This document shows, piece by piece, positions 1 through 8,845 of a stretch of DNA of 64,000 nt. Positions within the stretch are counted from its first letter, which is position 1; each line of letters starts with the position of its first letter. The stretch is taken from NCBI RefSeq assembly GCF_003206695.1, contig NZ_PZJN01000003.1:193220-257219 (forward strand), written 5' to 3'. Source of the DNA: Salinicola halophyticus. GTDB lineage: Bacteria; Pseudomonadota; Gammaproteobacteria; Pseudomonadales; Halomonadaceae. Both the position numbers and the translations under genes were made by a program. The notes under the pieces are model-generated. The model did no database searches, was not told where the DNA came from, and was given only the letters and a program-made list of their open reading frames with translations.

Positions 1-576
<576 letters not shown>

Positions 577-586
577 ACAGCACCTG

Positions 587-613
587 TAAAGCGAACGGTC
601 ATGCTGCCGATAA
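587..613 (+). promoter_or_regulatory. Sigma-28 (FliA) promoter upstream of cheY
   Basis: TAAAGCGA, 11 bases, then GCCGATAA. The -10 box matches the enterobacterial FliA consensus (TAAAGTTT-N11-GCCGATAA) exactly, the spacing is exact, and 5 of 8 positions match in the -35 box. The same two boxes occur in front of the flagellin at 33706-34803. Predicted transcription starts about 35 bp before the cheY ATG. FliA itself is encoded at 5758-6456. Confidence 0.82.
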
Positions 614-653
614 TTCACGGCATGCCCGCCTAACGAATCGAAGAGGAAAGACG

Positions 654-1043
654 ATGGCTGACAAGAACATGAGCATTCTGGTGGTGGACGATTTCCCGAC
701 CATGCGTCGGATCGTCCGCAGCCTGCTCAAGGAGCTCGGATTCGAGAACGTAGAAGAGGCCGAGGATGGTCAGGAAGCGTTGACCAAGCTGCGAACCGGC
801 GCGTTCGAGTTCGTGGTCTCCGACTGGAACATGCCCAATCTCGACGGTCTGGAGATGCTCAAGGAGATCCGGCAGGACCCCCAGCTCTCTTCGCTGCCCG
901 TGCTGATGGTGACGGCCGAAGCCAAGAAAGAGAATATCATCGCAGCCGCCCAGGCAGGCGCCAACGGCTATGTGGTCAAGCCTTTCACCGCCGCCACGCT
1001 CGAAGAAAAGCTCAACAAAATTTTCGAAAAACTGGGCAAGTGA
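654..1043 (+). CDS. cheY: Chemotaxis response regulator CheY
   Basis: A single receiver domain of 129 residues, the standard CheY length. Phospho-CheY binds the flagellar motor switch and changes rotation direction. All key residues are present at the canonical E. coli numbering: the acidic pair Asp12/Asp13, the phospho-acceptor Asp57, Thr87 and Lys109. A ribosome-binding site (GAGGAAAG) precedes the ATG. It lies directly before cheZ, 19 bp apart, and is probably co-transcribed with it from the sigma-28 promoter at 587-613. Confidence 0.97.
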   Translation: MADKNMSILVVDDFPTMRRIVRSLLKELGFENVEEAEDGQEALTKLRTGAFEFVVSDWNMPNLDGLEMLKEIRQDPQLSSLPVLMVTAEAKKENIIAAAQAGANGYVVKPFTAATLEEKLNKIFEKLGK

Positions 1044-1062
1044 CGCCTACGGAGGGTAGATC

Positions 1063-1731
1063 ATGAGTGGTGCCAACCCTCAGACCAGCGTGGCGGAAAG
1101 TGCGGCTCCCGACGACCTGATTCGCCGTATCGGCCATTTGACGCGCATGCTGCGCGAGAACATGCGCGAGCTGGGCCTCGACAAGGAGGTGGAGAAGGCG
1201 GCCCAGGCGATTCCCGATGCCCGCGACCGGCTCAGCTACGTTGCGTCGATGACCGAGCAGGCGGCGGAACGCTCGTTGAACGCCATCGACAACGCCCAGC
1301 CGCTGCAGAACGGGCTCGAGCGCGAGGCGATCGCTCTCGACGAGCGGTGGGATTCGTGGTTCGCCGAACCCAAGGCGTTGAACGAGGCCAAGGCGCTGGT
1401 GAAGGACACTCGTGCCTATCTTCAGGATGTGCCCAAGAAGACCAGTGCCACCAATGCGCAGCTGCTCGAGATCATGATGGCCCAGGATTTTCAGGATCTC
1501 ACCGGGCAGGTCATCAAGAAGATGATGGAAGTGATCCACGAGATCGAGCAGCAACTGGTGCAGGTGTTGATCGACAACGCCCCGGAGGGCGCCGAACGTC
1601 GGGACTCGGCGAATCCGACGGCTGCGAAACCCAACTCGCTGCTCAATGGACCGCAGGTCAATCCCCAGGCTGCCGATGTTGTCAGTAGCCAGGACCAGGT
1701 CGACGATCTGCTCGATAGCCTGGGATTCTGA
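1063..1731 (+). CDS. cheZ: CheY-P phosphatase CheZ
   Basis: A 222-residue, mostly helical protein that dephosphorylates CheY-P and terminates the tumble signal. The phosphatase helix carries the conserved motif QDFQDLTGQ at about residues 141-149, which contains the catalytic glutamine. The extreme C-terminus ends [12 protein letters not shown], the amphipathic tail that docks onto CheY in the family. Placement directly after cheY is the usual arrangement in flagellated gammaproteobacteria. An inverted repeat follows at 1778-1807 before flhB. Confidence 0.95.
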   Translation: MSGANPQTSVAESAAPDDLIRRIGHLTRMLRENMRELGLDKEVEKAAQAIPDARDRLSYVASMTEQAAERSLNAIDNAQPLQNGLEREAIALDERWDSWFAEPKALNEAKALVKDTRAYLQDVPKKTSATNAQLLEIMMAQDFQDLTGQVIKKMMEVIHEIEQQLVQVLIDNAPEGAERRDSANPTAAKPNSLLNGPQVNPQAADVVSSQDQVDDLLDSLGF

Positions 1732-1777
1732 GCGCGCCGGTCGTAACTGACAGACCCCGTTGTACATCCTACCTTCC

Positions 1778-1807
1778 GAAATAGCAGGGTCTTACTCCTG
1801 CTATTTC
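1778..1807 (+). terminator. Perfect 11-bp inverted repeat between cheZ and flhB
   Basis: Arms GAAATAGCAGG and CCTGCTATTTC are perfect reverse complements around an 8-base loop. It begins 47 bp after the cheZ stop. The 3' side has only a modest pyrimidine run (TCCCTTT), so it could be a weak terminator or attenuator, or a binding site rather than a terminator. Confidence 0.5.
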
Positions 1808-1906
1808 TCCCTTTGCCATGTCGTCACTCCCAGCAGAATAGCGCCCACGGATTCATGTCGCCGATAGTGGCGACGACGGTGGCGATGACTGTGGTGGAGT
1901 GCGCGC

Positions 1907-3070
1907 TTGGCCGAGCAGAACGACAGTGATCAGGAAAAGACCGAACCGGCCACACCCAGGCGAATCGAAAAAGCGCGTGAGGAAGGGCAGGTGGCGCGTT
2001 CGCGCGAGCTCGCCACCTTTCTGTTGCTGGTCAGCGGCGTCATGGGTCTGTGGTTCCTGGGGAACCATCTCTACGACGAGCTCTCCATCGTCATGGAGCA
2101 GGCGTTCCTGTTCGATCACGGGCTGGCGTTCGACACCTCCCGCATGCTCAGCCATGTCTGGCTGCTGGGCCAGAATACGCTGATCGCGTTATTGCCGTTG
2201 TTCCTGCTGTTCACGGTCGCCGCGATTCTGGGACCGACGATGCTGGGCGGCTGGCTGCTGTCGGCAAAATCGCTTCAGCCTCAGTTGAGCAAGCTCAATC
2301 CGCTCAAGGGGCTGAAGCGGATGTTCTCGAGTCAGGCGCTGGCGGAACTGGGCAAGGCCATTGCCAAATCGGTGCTGGTGGGGGGCGTTGCCGTGGCCTA
2401 TCTCTGGGCTCAGCGCGGCACGCTGCTCGGTCTGATGGAGATGCCGATTCAGCAGGCTCTGGCCACGGCGATGCGTCTGGCGGCCATCGGCTGTGCGCTG
2501 ATCGTCACCTCGATGATCTTCGTCATTCTGATCGATGTGCCGTACCAGATCTGGAGCCACAACAAGAAGCTTCGCATGAGCCGCGAAGACATCCGCCAGG
2601 AGCACAAGGAGTCGGAAGGCGACCCGCACGTGAAAGGGCGCATCCGCTCCCAGCAGCAGGCGATGGCGAGACGACGCATGATGAGCAAGGTGCCGACCGC
2701 CGACGTGATCGTGACCAACCCGACCCACTACGCGGTGGCACTGAGCTACCAGCAGGACTCGATGGCGGCGCCGAGGGTCATTGCCAAGGGGGCCGACCAG
2801 GTGGCGGCCAAAATCCGCGAGCTCGGCGACGATAACCGGGTGCCACGGCTGGAAGCACCGCCGCTGGCTCGCGCGCTCTACCATCACGTCGATCTGGAGC
2901 AGGAAATTCCGGGCGATCTCTATACCGCGGTGGCCGAGGTGTTGGCCTGGGCGTTCCGGCTCAAGCAAGTAGAAACCGAAGGCGGCGACATGCCGCCGGC
3001 GCCACGGGATCTGACCGTGCCACCGGCGTTCGATGATGCCGTACCTGATTCATCCAAGGAGAGTGAATGA
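1907..3070 (+). CDS. flhB: Flagellar type III export switch protein FlhB
   Basis: A 387-residue membrane protein of the flagellar export gate. The N-terminal half has four hydrophobic segments; the cytosolic half contains the autocleavage motif NPTH, with Asn271-Pro272 as the predicted cut that switches export from hook to filament substrates. The start is a TTG at 1907: it has a GGAG Shine-Dalgarno 7 bases upstream and gives the usual short polar N-terminus (MAEQNDSDQEKTEPATPRR). The stop codon overlaps the flhA ATG in an ATGA, implying translational coupling. Confidence 0.96.
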   Translation: MAEQNDSDQEKTEPATPRRIEKAREEGQVARSRELATFLLLVSGVMGLWFLGNHLYDELSIVMEQAFLFDHGLAFDTSRMLSHVWLLGQNTLIALLPLFLLFTVAAILGPTMLGGWLLSAKSLQPQLSKLNPLKGLKRMFSSQALAELGKAIAKSVLVGGVAVAYLWAQRGTLLGLMEMPIQQALATAMRLAAIGCALIVTSMIFVILIDVPYQIWSHNKKLRMSREDIRQEHKESEGDPHVKGRIRSQQQAMARRRMMSKVPTADVIVTNPTHYAVALSYQQDSMAAPRVIAKGADQVAAKIRELGDDNRVPRLEAPPLARALYHHVDLEQEIPGDLYTAVAEVLAWAFRLKQVETEGGDMPPAPRDLTVPPAFDDAVPDSSKESE

Positions 3071-5151
3071 ACGCGCTCACCCAGTGGTTCGGTCAGCGCA
3101 AATGGCCGGGCGAAACGCAGTACAAGGTGCTCGCTGGCCCAGTCCTGATCATCATGATCCTGTCGATGATGATCCTGCCGCTGCCGCCATTCGCGCTCGA
3201 TCTGTTCTTCACTTTCAATATCGCGCTGTCGATCATGGTGCTTCTGGTCAGCATGTTCACCCAGAAGCCGCTGGACTTCGCGGCCTTTCCGGCGGTCCTG
3301 CTGTTCTCGACGCTACTACGCCTGTCGTTGAACGTGGCATCGACCCGTGTCGTGCTGATGGACGGGCATGAGGGCGGTGATGCCGCGGGTAAGGTGATCG
3401 AGGCGTTCGGCGAGTTTTTGATCGGCGGTAACTTCGCCGTGGGTCTGGTGGTGTTCCTGATCCTCGTCGTGATCAACTTCATGGTCATCACCAAGGGTGC
3501 CGGACGTATCGCCGAAGTCGGTGCGCGTTTCACCCTGGACTCCATGCCGGGCAAACAGATGGCGATCGACGCCGATCTCAATGCCGGGCTGATCGGTGAG
3601 GAAGACGCCCGGCGCCGCCGCACCGAGATCAATCAGGAGTCCGAGTTCTTTGGCTCCATGGATGGCGCCAGCAAGTTCGTCCGCGGCGATGCCATGGCCG
3701 GCTTGCTGATCATGGTGATCAACCTCATCGGCGGGTTGATGATCGGGGTGGCGCAGCACGGGTTGCCATTCGGGGAAGCGGTCAAGACCTACACCTTGCT
3801 GACGGTCGGCGATGGTCTCGTCGCCCAGATTCCGGCACTGGTGATCTCGACGGCTGCCGGCGTCACGGTATCCCGGGTCAACACCGATCAGGACGTGGGG
3901 CAGCAGCTGTTGAGTCAGCTCTTCAACAACCCGCGCGTGATGTATCTCGCTGCTGGCGTGATGGGATTGCTGGGGATGATCCCGGGCATGCCGAACGTGG
4001 TGTTTCTGTTGTTTGCCGCCCTTCTCGCGGGGCTTGGCTGGTGGATTTCGCGGCGCGAAGAGGAACTGGCGGTTCGCGCGGTGGACGAGAAGGCGCCACC
4101 GACCGTCCAGGAGACTCCGGAGGCCAGTTGGGACGATGTGCAACTGGTCGATACGCTGGGGCTGGAGGTCGGGCACCGGCTGATTCCGCTGGTGGATCAT
4201 CGTCAGAAAGGCGAGCTGCTGGGCCGTATCAAGAGCGTGCGCAAGAAATTCGCTCAGGATGTCGGCTTTCTGCCCTCGGTGGTACACATCCGCGACAATC
4301 TCGAACTGAGTCCCAACGCTTACGTGATCACGCTCAAAGGCGTCGAAGTCGGTCGCGCCGAGGCGTTTCCGGGCAAGTGGCTGGCGATCGATCCGGGCCA
4401 GGTCTCGGGAGCGATCGACGGCACCAGGACCCAGGACCCGGCGTTCGGCCTGACCGCCTACTGGATCGACACGGCGCAGCGGGAGCGGGCACAGATCTAT
4501 GGCTACACCGTGGTCGACGCCAGCACCGTGGTCGCCACTCATCTCAACCATCTGCTGCACGAGAATGCCGGCGACATGCTGGGGCGGGCCGAGGTCCAGC
4601 AGTTGCTGGACAAGGTCGGCGAACAGCAGAAGTCGCTGGTGGATGACGTGGTGCCCAAACTGCTGGCACTGACCTCGCTGCAGCGCATTCTGCAGAATCT
4701 GCTGGCCGAAGACGTGCCGATTCGCGACATGCACACGATTCTCGATGTGCTGGCGGAATACGCGCCGCAGCAGTCGGATGCCAACGAACTCACCGCGCTG
4801 GTCCGTGTGGCGTTGGGTCGAGCGATCACCCAGCAGTGGTTCCCGGGCCGCGAGCCGATGCACGTGATGAGCCTCGAACCCAGGCTGGAGCAGGTGCTCA
4901 CCCAGGCGCTCAATAATGGCGGTGCGCTGGAGCCTGGCTTGGCCGACACGCTGATGCAACAGACCGCGGCGGCGGTCGAACGTCAACAGAGTCGCGACGA
5001 ACCCACCGTGCTGGTCGTGCAGCACGGGTTGCGGGCGCTGCTGGCCCGTTTTCTGCGCCGCCAGATCAAGTCGTTGGTGGTGCTTTCCCAGGCCGAGATT
5101 CCCGACGATCGCAACCTGCGGGTCACCACGACCATCGGCACGGCGCCGTGA
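3067..5151 (+). CDS. flhA: Flagellar export gate protein FlhA
   Basis: A 694-residue FHIPEP-family protein that forms the nonameric export gate ring and couples export to the proton motive force. About eight membrane segments occupy the first ~330 residues, including the conserved family block RLSLNVASTRVVLM near residues 82-95; the rest is the cytosolic domain that docks chaperone-substrate complexes. An AAGGAGAG ribosome-binding site sits inside the end of flhB. Its stop overlaps the next gene's GTG start (GTGA), so flhB-flhA-flhE form one coupled operon. Confidence 0.97.
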   Translation: MNALTQWFGQRKWPGETQYKVLAGPVLIIMILSMMILPLPPFALDLFFTFNIALSIMVLLVSMFTQKPLDFAAFPAVLLFSTLLRLSLNVASTRVVLMDGHEGGDAAGKVIEAFGEFLIGGNFAVGLVVFLILVVINFMVITKGAGRIAEVGARFTLDSMPGKQMAIDADLNAGLIGEEDARRRRTEINQESEFFGSMDGASKFVRGDAMAGLLIMVINLIGGLMIGVAQHGLPFGEAVKTYTLLTVGDGLVAQIPALVISTAAGVTVSRVNTDQDVGQQLLSQLFNNPRVMYLAAGVMGLLGMIPGMPNVVFLLFAALLAGLGWWISRREEELAVRAVDEKAPPTVQETPEASWDDVQLVDTLGLEVGHRLIPLVDHRQKGELLGRIKSVRKKFAQDVGFLPSVVHIRDNLELSPNAYVITLKGVEVGRAEAFPGKWLAIDPGQVSGAIDGTRTQDPAFGLTAYWIDTAQRERAQIYGYTVVDASTVVATHLNHLLHENAGDMLGRAEVQQLLDKVGEQQKSLVDDVVPKLLALTSLQRILQNLLAEDVPIRDMHTILDVLAEYAPQQSDANELTALVRVALGRAITQQWFPGREPMHVMSLEPRLEQVLTQALNNGGALEPGLADTLMQQTAAAVERQQSRDEPTVLVVQHGLRALLARFLRRQIKSLVVLSQAEIPDDRNLRVTTTIGTAP

Positions 5152-5588
5152 TCCGGGGTAAACCGTCTTTCAGGGTTTGGCCTTTGAGTGCCATGGCGCT
5201 GATGGCGATGCTCACCATGGGGTGGGACGTGCCAGCCTGGGCGGCCGACGGCTCGTGGGTCGTGAAGATCCCGCGTCAGACGGTGGTCGTCTCGGATCGG
5301 CCGATGGAGAGCGAGCCAATCCAGCCGCTGACGGCGATGAACGGTGCCGAAATTGCGCGGGTTCGCTGGACGTTTCGGACCAGCGTGTCGGCACCGGGGC
5401 TCAAGCTATGGCTGTGTCAGGCCGATCGGTGTCAGCGGCTGACCCGGAATCGCGGCGAAACCCAGCACTTTTCGGGTCGCTCCGCGGCGGCCCCATTCCG
5501 GTTGCGATTTCAATGGTCCCCCGATTCGCACCATGGCACCAGACTGGTGATATCCGACGCGCAGCTGATCGTCGACTATCGGCAGTGA
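5148..5588 (+). CDS. flhE: Flagellar protein FlhE, periplasmic
   Basis: A 146-residue protein with a signal peptide (hydrophobic stretch about residues 12-31, likely cleavage after AWA). The mature part matches FlhE: a GSWV start, a paired-cysteine stretch around LWLCQADRCQRL and a C-terminal beta-rich region. In enterobacteria FlhE is periplasmic and limits proton leakage through the export gate. The start is GTG, overlapping the flhA stop by GTGA. Position right after flhA supports the name; sequence conservation in this family is low, so the name rests on both. Confidence 0.85.
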   Translation: MIRGKPSFRVWPLSAMALMAMLTMGWDVPAWAADGSWVVKIPRQTVVVSDRPMESEPIQPLTAMNGAEIARVRWTFRTSVSAPGLKLWLCQADRCQRLTRNRGETQHFSGRSAAAPFRLRFQWSPDSHHGTRLVISDAQLIVDYRQ

Positions 5589-5659
5589 CAATACGACGAG
5601 CTGACGGCAGTGGAAATGGCGGTAACGCCACGGCCAAACAGTCGAAATAGCCACCTGAA

Positions 5660-5673
5660 GGCGGGCAGTTTGC
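5660..5673 (+). promoter_or_regulatory. Possible sigma-54 promoter core before fliA
   Basis: GGCGG, then GCAGT, then TTGC gives GG and GC dinucleotides separated by exactly 10 bases, the spacing sigma-54 requires; GGC and TTGC match the consensus TGGCAC-N5-TTGCA but the -24 box is otherwise poor. It lies about 85 bp before the fliA start. No convincing sigma-70 pair was found in this gap. Confidence 0.3.
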
Positions 5674-5757
5674 GCGCTCGGGGTGACGATCACACGGCAT
5701 AATGAAAGCCTGGGTCAGGCATTCCATGACCGTAGGTGTTTTGCACGAGGCCATTCG

Positions 5758-6456
5758 ATGTATACCGCACAGGGCAAAATCGATCAGACGGCACTGATTG
5801 AGCAGTACATGCCGATGGTAAGGCGCCATGCGCTCTCCCTTCAGGTACGCCTACCGGCCAGCGTCGAACTCGATGATCTCATCCAGGCCGGTATGCTGGG
5901 CCTGCTGGACGCCCTGGGGCGCTACGACGACTCGCATGGGGCCAGCTTCTCGACTTACGCCAATCAGCGGATCCGCGGAGCGATGATCGACGAGCTGCGC
6001 AGCCGGGACTGGATGCCACGTAGCGTGCGGCGCAGTGCACGGGCGCTGGATCAGGCCGTGCGCCGGTTGGAGCAGCAGCTGGGCCGGGCGCCGGACGAGC
6101 GGGAAATCGCCCGGGAAATGGGCGTTTCGAGTGACGATTATCATCGGCTGCTGGCGGATGCCAACAACGGCTTTCTGCTGGCTTACGACGAGAGCGACAA
6201 CGAGAACGGCATTGCCACGGTCGCCGAATCAAGCTCGCCGTCGCCGCTTGCGGCACTTCTCGATTCGGATAATCGCGCCAGCGTGATGGCGGCAATCGAT
6301 GCCTTGCCGGAGCGGGAAAAGCTACTGTTGGGGCTCTACTATCAGGAAGAGCTCAACCTCAAGGAAATCGGTGCGGTGCTCGGCGTCAGTGAATCCCGCG
6401 TCTGCCAGCTGCACAGTCAGGCGGTGGCCCGTCTGCGAAGCCGTCTGAATCCCTAA
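5758..6456 (+). CDS. fliA: Flagellar sigma factor FliA (sigma-28)
   Basis: A 232-residue sigma-70-family factor that directs transcription of late flagellar and chemotaxis genes. Region 2 contains DLIQAGMLGLLDALGRYD and the -10-binding helix FSTYANQRIRGAMIDELR; regions 3 and 4 follow, with a C-terminal helix-turn-helix LKEIGAVLGVSESRVCQL. The ATG at 5758 is chosen because it gives the usual N-terminus; an in-frame ATG 75 bp upstream would add residues not expected in the family. Its predicted targets are in this window: promoters at 587-613, 33601-33627 and 34930-34956. Confidence 0.95.
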   Translation: MYTAQGKIDQTALIEQYMPMVRRHALSLQVRLPASVELDDLIQAGMLGLLDALGRYDDSHGASFSTYANQRIRGAMIDELRSRDWMPRSVRRSARALDQAVRRLEQQLGRAPDEREIAREMGVSSDDYHRLLADANNGFLLAYDESDNENGIATVAESSSPSPLAALLDSDNRASVMAAIDALPEREKLLLGLYYQEELNLKEIGAVLGVSESRVCQLHSQAVARLRSRLNP

Positions 6457-6471
6457 TCATCATCTGATACG

Positions 6472-6530
6472 AAAACGCCGCTCGAACCGGCCGCCTGACG
6501 CGGACCTGGCCGGATCGAGCGGCGTTTTTT
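6472..6530. terminator. Bidirectional terminator between fliA and pqiC
   Basis: AAAACGCCGCTCGA (6472-6485) pairs with TCGAGCGGCGTTTT (6515-6528), with an inner CCGGCC/GGCCGG extension, giving a long G+C stem flanked by A and T runs on both sides. It can stop the fliA transcript on the plus strand and the pqiC transcript on the minus strand. Confidence 0.92.
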
Positions 6531-6539
6531 ATATCTGGA

Positions 6540-7196
6540 TCACTCGGTGATCAACGCCGTCGTCAAGGCCGTGCGGATCTCATCGGCTACCTGCTGGCCC
6601 ACCTGATCCCAGACGGTGCCTAACGTGCGCACCAACGCCGGATAACCGTCGTCGCTCAAGGGTTGCGTGACGTCGAAGTGGTGCTGTGCCACCAGCCGAT
6701 TGCCGTCATGCAGCTGCCACTCTCCCGAGGCCACGGCCTGGCCATCGTAGCGCCCCTGGAACTGGTCGACGCTCAGCGTCAGGCGCTGTGCATCGGAACC
6801 ACTCTGCGCCGCGCTCAGCACGGTCATGCCGGGTAGATTGGCCGTCAACGACTGGCGCAGGCGCCGCGTCAACTGGTGGCTCAGTTCTTCGGCCCACAGG
6901 TTCTGGTTGGCCGCGGCGAGCTCGATATCGCTGGTCTGCATCACGATGCCCTCCTGATCGAGGTAGCTTGCCACCTCGACCGGGCTTACTGCCAACTGTC
7001 GAATGTCTGCTGTCGTTCTCGCCTCTGCCGTCGATGATGACTGCGCGCCATCGGCCTCCGGCAGGGTAAAACGATTGGTCGGCGTGGATTGCGCGGCGCA
7101 GCCCGTCAGCACGACGGTGGATAGGGCCACGGCGGACAGCGCCAGCAGGGTGGTGGCGCCGAAACGGCGCCAGCGAGGCAGAGCGGTCGTCATCAT
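6540..7196 (-). CDS. pqiC: PqiC outer-membrane lipoprotein
   Basis: A 218-residue lipoprotein with a signal peptide ending in the lipobox LTGC (Cys at about residue 33) and the ABC-type transport auxiliary lipoprotein fold (DUF330). In E. coli PqiC anchors the PqiB tunnel at the outer membrane. It is the last gene of pqiABC; its ATG overlaps the pqiB stop (ATGA, 7193-7196). It ends just before the bidirectional terminator at 6472-6530. Confidence 0.92.
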   Translation of the reverse strand: MMTTALPRWRRFGATTLLALSAVALSTVVLTGCAAQSTPTNRFTLPEADGAQSSSTAEARTTADIRQLAVSPVEVASYLDQEGIVMQTSDIELAAANQNLWAEELSHQLTRRLRQSLTANLPGMTVLSAAQSGSDAQRLTLSVDQFQGRYDGQAVASGEWQLHDGNRLVAQHHFDVTQPLSDDGYPALVRTLGTVWDQVGQQVADEIRTALTTALITE

Positions 7197-8845
7197 TGGG
7201 GAGCCCTCGGCACGGGATCGGTTTTGACTTCGCGGTCGAAAATCAGCGCGTTGGGTTTCTCGCTCAAGGTCTTGGCGACCGGCTGGAGGTCTCGCATCAG
7301 GACCTCCAGCTGTTTGAGCGTATCGTTCAACTGACGATAACCGGAAGAACCGGAAGAGAAGCCGTCGAGCGTACCCTGCAGTTCCTTCAGCGTGTCGTTG
7401 ATACTACCCGGCAACTGCTGGGTGGCCGGATCGGAAACGATGCCGTTGACCGACTCCGCAATCTGGCGCACCTGCTCGAGTGTCTGCTGTGAGGTCTGCA
7501 TGGTCTGATCCAGACGAGTGAGAACCGGCTCGACCTGCAAGTTGTTGAGCTTGTCGAGCAGACTCGAAACCTTCTGTTCGATCTGCGCGAATCCGCCGGA
7601 GACGGTCGGGAAGACCGGTTTGCCGTCGAACTTCAGCGCTTCATAGGCCGAGGCGTCGTCGTCGAAGTTGAGATCGACGAACAGCGCGCCCGTCAGCAGG
7701 TTGCCCGCCTTGAGCGTAGCGCGGAGTCCGTATTCCGAGAACATGGTCTCGAAGCGATCGCGCACTTCCTGATCGTCAACGTCTTCATTGACATCCTGAT
7801 TGCTGTCCAGGCGCTGCGGCTCGATCCGGATCAGTACCGGTATCGCGAACTGAGTCAACGAGTCGGGCTGCGGCGCGGTGAAATGCCACGGCACGCTGAC
7901 CACGGTGCCGACACGGACGCCGCGATATTCCACCGGGGCGCCTCGGCTCAGACCGCGGACCGTGTCGTCGACAAGCAGCACGTACTCGATGTACTGATCG
8001 TACGTGCCTTCGCGGGCGCTCTCTTCGTTGTTGTAGAGCGTATAGGTCGCGTCCTGCTTGGCAGCGTTGCCGCGATTGACGTCTTCCGGGACGCCGAAGG
8101 TCACGCCGCCGCTGATCAGCGTCTCGAACGAATCGAGGTTGACGTTGACGCCTTCGGAATCGAGCTGTACGTCGATGCCCGAAGAGCTCCAGAAGCGGGT
8201 GGTATCGGTGACCAGGCTGTCGTAGGGCGACTGGATAAAGATGCGGTGGCGCATTTCACGCTTCTCGGGATCGAAATCGGTACTCTCGACACGGCCGACG
8301 GTGTAACCCTGATAGGTGATCGGGTCCCCTGCGCTGAGCGAATTGCCCACCTGACTGACCAGATTGATACGCAGTCCCGGAGCGTCGGGCGGGGCGACAG
8401 GTGGCTGCTCCAGGACATCGAAGCTGTCCTGAGCCTCGTCGCTCTTGCCGGGAGCGAGTTGAATATACGCGCCGGACAGCACGGTGTTCAGGCCGCTGAT
8501 ACCTTCGCGTCCGATGCGGGGCTTGACCACCCAGAAACGCGTATCGGCGTTGAGCATACGTGATGCGTCGTTGGACATGCGCGCCGTGACCACGGTATGC
8601 GACAGATCGTCAGACAGGCGCACGGCTTCGACGTGGCCGACCTGGACGTTGCGAGTCTTGATCAGCGTCTTGCCGGCCTCAATGCCCTCCGCATTGTCCA
8701 TGTTCAGAGAAATCAACGGACCACGACTGGAGAAGTTGTCCCAGACCATCCAGGCGCCGATCAGCGCAGCCAGCAGGGGCACTATCCAGATCGGGGAGAG
8801 CCGCGATTGCGACACTCGTTTGGCGCGTTGCATCGAATCAGGCAT
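7193..8845 (-). CDS. pqiB: PqiB, MCE-domain transenvelope lipid-trafficking protein
   Basis: A 550-residue protein (E. coli PqiB is about the same length) with one N-terminal membrane helix (about residues 17-37) and three successive MCE domains, which assemble into a hollow tube across the periplasm for phospholipid movement, followed by a long C-terminal coiled coil. The start MPDSMQRAKR at 8845 overlaps the pqiA stop by 8 bp. A longer reading frame extends 78 bp further upstream but would run into pqiA. Confidence 0.94.
   Translation of the reverse strand: MPDSMQRAKRVSQSRLSPIWIVPLLAALIGAWMVWDNFSSRGPLISLNMDNAEGIEAGKTLIKTRNVQVGHVEAVRLSDDLSHTVVTARMSNDASRMLNADTRFWVVKPRIGREGISGLNTVLSGAYIQLAPGKSDEAQDSFDVLEQPPVAPPDAPGLRINLVSQVGNSLSAGDPITYQGYTVGRVESTDFDPEKREMRHRIFIQSPYDSLVTDTTRFWSSSGIDVQLDSEGVNVNLDSFETLISGGVTFGVPEDVNRGNAAKQDATYTLYNNEESAREGTYDQYIEYVLLVDDTVRGLSRGAPVEYRGVRVGTVVSVPWHFTAPQPDSLTQFAIPVLIRIEPQRLDSNQDVNEDVDDQEVRDRFETMFSEYGLRATLKAGNLLTGALFVDLNFDDDASAYEALKFDGKPVFPTVSGGFAQIEQKVSSLLDKLNNLQVEPVLTRLDQTMQTSQQTLEQVRQIAESVNGIVSDPATQQLPGSINDTLKELQGTLDGFSSGSSGYRQLNDTLKQLEVLMRDLQPVAKTLSEKPNALIFDREVKTDPVPRAPQ

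Noticed and set aside
3316..5025. Long antisense frame (569 codons) opposite flhA
   Set aside because: A shadow of G+C-rich codons; no family features, and flhA is certain.
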